A DNA stretch of 64,000 nucleotides from an uncultured Paracoccaceae bacterium (GTDB lineage Bacteria; Pseudomonadota; Alphaproteobacteria; Rhodobacterales; Rhodobacteraceae), in assembly GCA_947499635.1 (NCBI GenBank), contig CANMPD010000018.1, positions 1 to 64,000 on the forward strand. Reading direction: 5' to 3'. Numbering within the stretch: the stretch's first letter is position 1; each line of letters opens with the position of its first letter. This document shows, one piece after another, positions 63,711 to 64,000 of the stretch. Made by a program: the position numbers and the translations under genes. The notes under the pieces were generated by a model. The model was not told the origin of the DNA, ran no database searches, and worked only from the letters and a program-made list of their open reading frames with translations.

Positions 63711-64000
63711 CTAGCCAATTAGCGCACATTCAGACAAAGCTCTTTCAAGCTCGACCAAATTTGCAGCCGGAGTGGGTTGTGATTTTGCGAGATTTCCGGC
63801 AGGTGTCGCCCCAGCCGAAGCCCTCGCTGTTTCCTGAGCTGCTTGTGCTGCAGCCAAGAGTGATGAAAAGTCAGGAAACTCGCCCCTGGTCAGTTTGTTT
63901 CGCAGCGCGATTCTGTTGCGAGTATAAGCGCTTGCCAGCATATGAAACGCTCCTTGATCGTTTGAATCAGATGCATTGGCGTAACGCAAGGATGCAGAAG
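63711..64000 (-). CDS. Unidentified protein, 5' end outside the window
   Basis: The last ~96 codons of a minus-strand frame that is open to the window edge. A TTG at 63989 could be read as a start but has no ribosome site, so the true start is probably beyond 64000. The visible part has a basic segment (SAYTRNRIALRNKL) and an Ala/Thr/Pro-rich C-terminal tail. No family recognised. Confidence 0.45.
   Translation of the reverse strand, partial: SASLRYANASDSNDQGAFHMLASAYTRNRIALRNKLTRGEFPDFSSLLAAAQAAQETARASAGATPAGNLAKSQPTPAANLVELERALSECALIG

Overview
The window looks like chromosomal DNA of a marine alphaproteobacterium of the order Rhodobacterales (Roseobacter group). This is inferred from gene content: a 407-residue 5-aminolevulinate synthase behind a perfect FNR/FnrL box, an ispG next to a RodZ-like helix-turn-helix protein, a prfB without a programmed frameshift, large TRAP transporters beside a Cache histidine kinase and LuxR-type regulator, bpt, an ATP-dependent oxoprolinase/hydantoinase, and moderate GC. 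A genus such as Octadecabacter or Loktanella is only a guess.

Layout. 1-201: two tRNA-Asp genes in tandem. 0.4-5.9 kb: acyl-CoA thioesterase, EamA transporter, a membrane protein with a Val/Phe-Ala repeat, a tiny Gly/His-rich secreted peptide, an M20 peptidase and a carboxymuconolactone decarboxylase-like protein that ends in a 4 x 17-bp tandem repeat. 6-11 kb: hemA, RodZ-like protein, ispG, ribokinase. 11-24 kb: DsbA-like protein and M48 protease operon, aminotransferase and amidase operon, GNAT, PBP1A, a delta-class carbonic anhydrase, YceI, prfB, a helix-turn-helix regulator and a divergent cold-shock-like protein. 24-29 kb: ilvBN with a complete promoter, leader-peptide and attenuator arrangement, quinone oxidoreductase, msrB. 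28.9-36 kb: two-component system and an enlarged TRAP transporter for a carboxylate. 36.2-37 kb: bpt.

37.5-59.4 kb is an accessory catabolic island. It holds a fused HyuA/HyuB oxoprolinase divergent from a second TRAP operon, a MarR-type regulator, two tandem Rieske oxygenase alpha subunits with no reductase gene, a LysR regulator, and a seven-gene minus-strand operon. That operon encodes a peptide-type ABC importer with a fused ATPase, a class V PLP enzyme, an FAD oxidoreductase and an L-2-amino-thiazoline-4-carboxylate hydrolase family protein. It is divergent from a VOC protein and an Lrp regulator. The combination suggests uptake and breakdown of a cyclic, possibly sulfur-containing, amino-acid or peptide-derived compound. 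The substrate is not determined by the sequence.

59.4-64 kb is decaying and mobile DNA: gene fragments including one with an in-frame amber codon, a hypothetical secreted protein, a DUF2322 protein, and a complete IS1182-type insertion sequence (15-bp inverted repeats, candidate AGCC target duplication). A gene truncated by the window end closes the sequence. Several strong dyads and direct repeats in the divergent promoters are reported as candidate operators.
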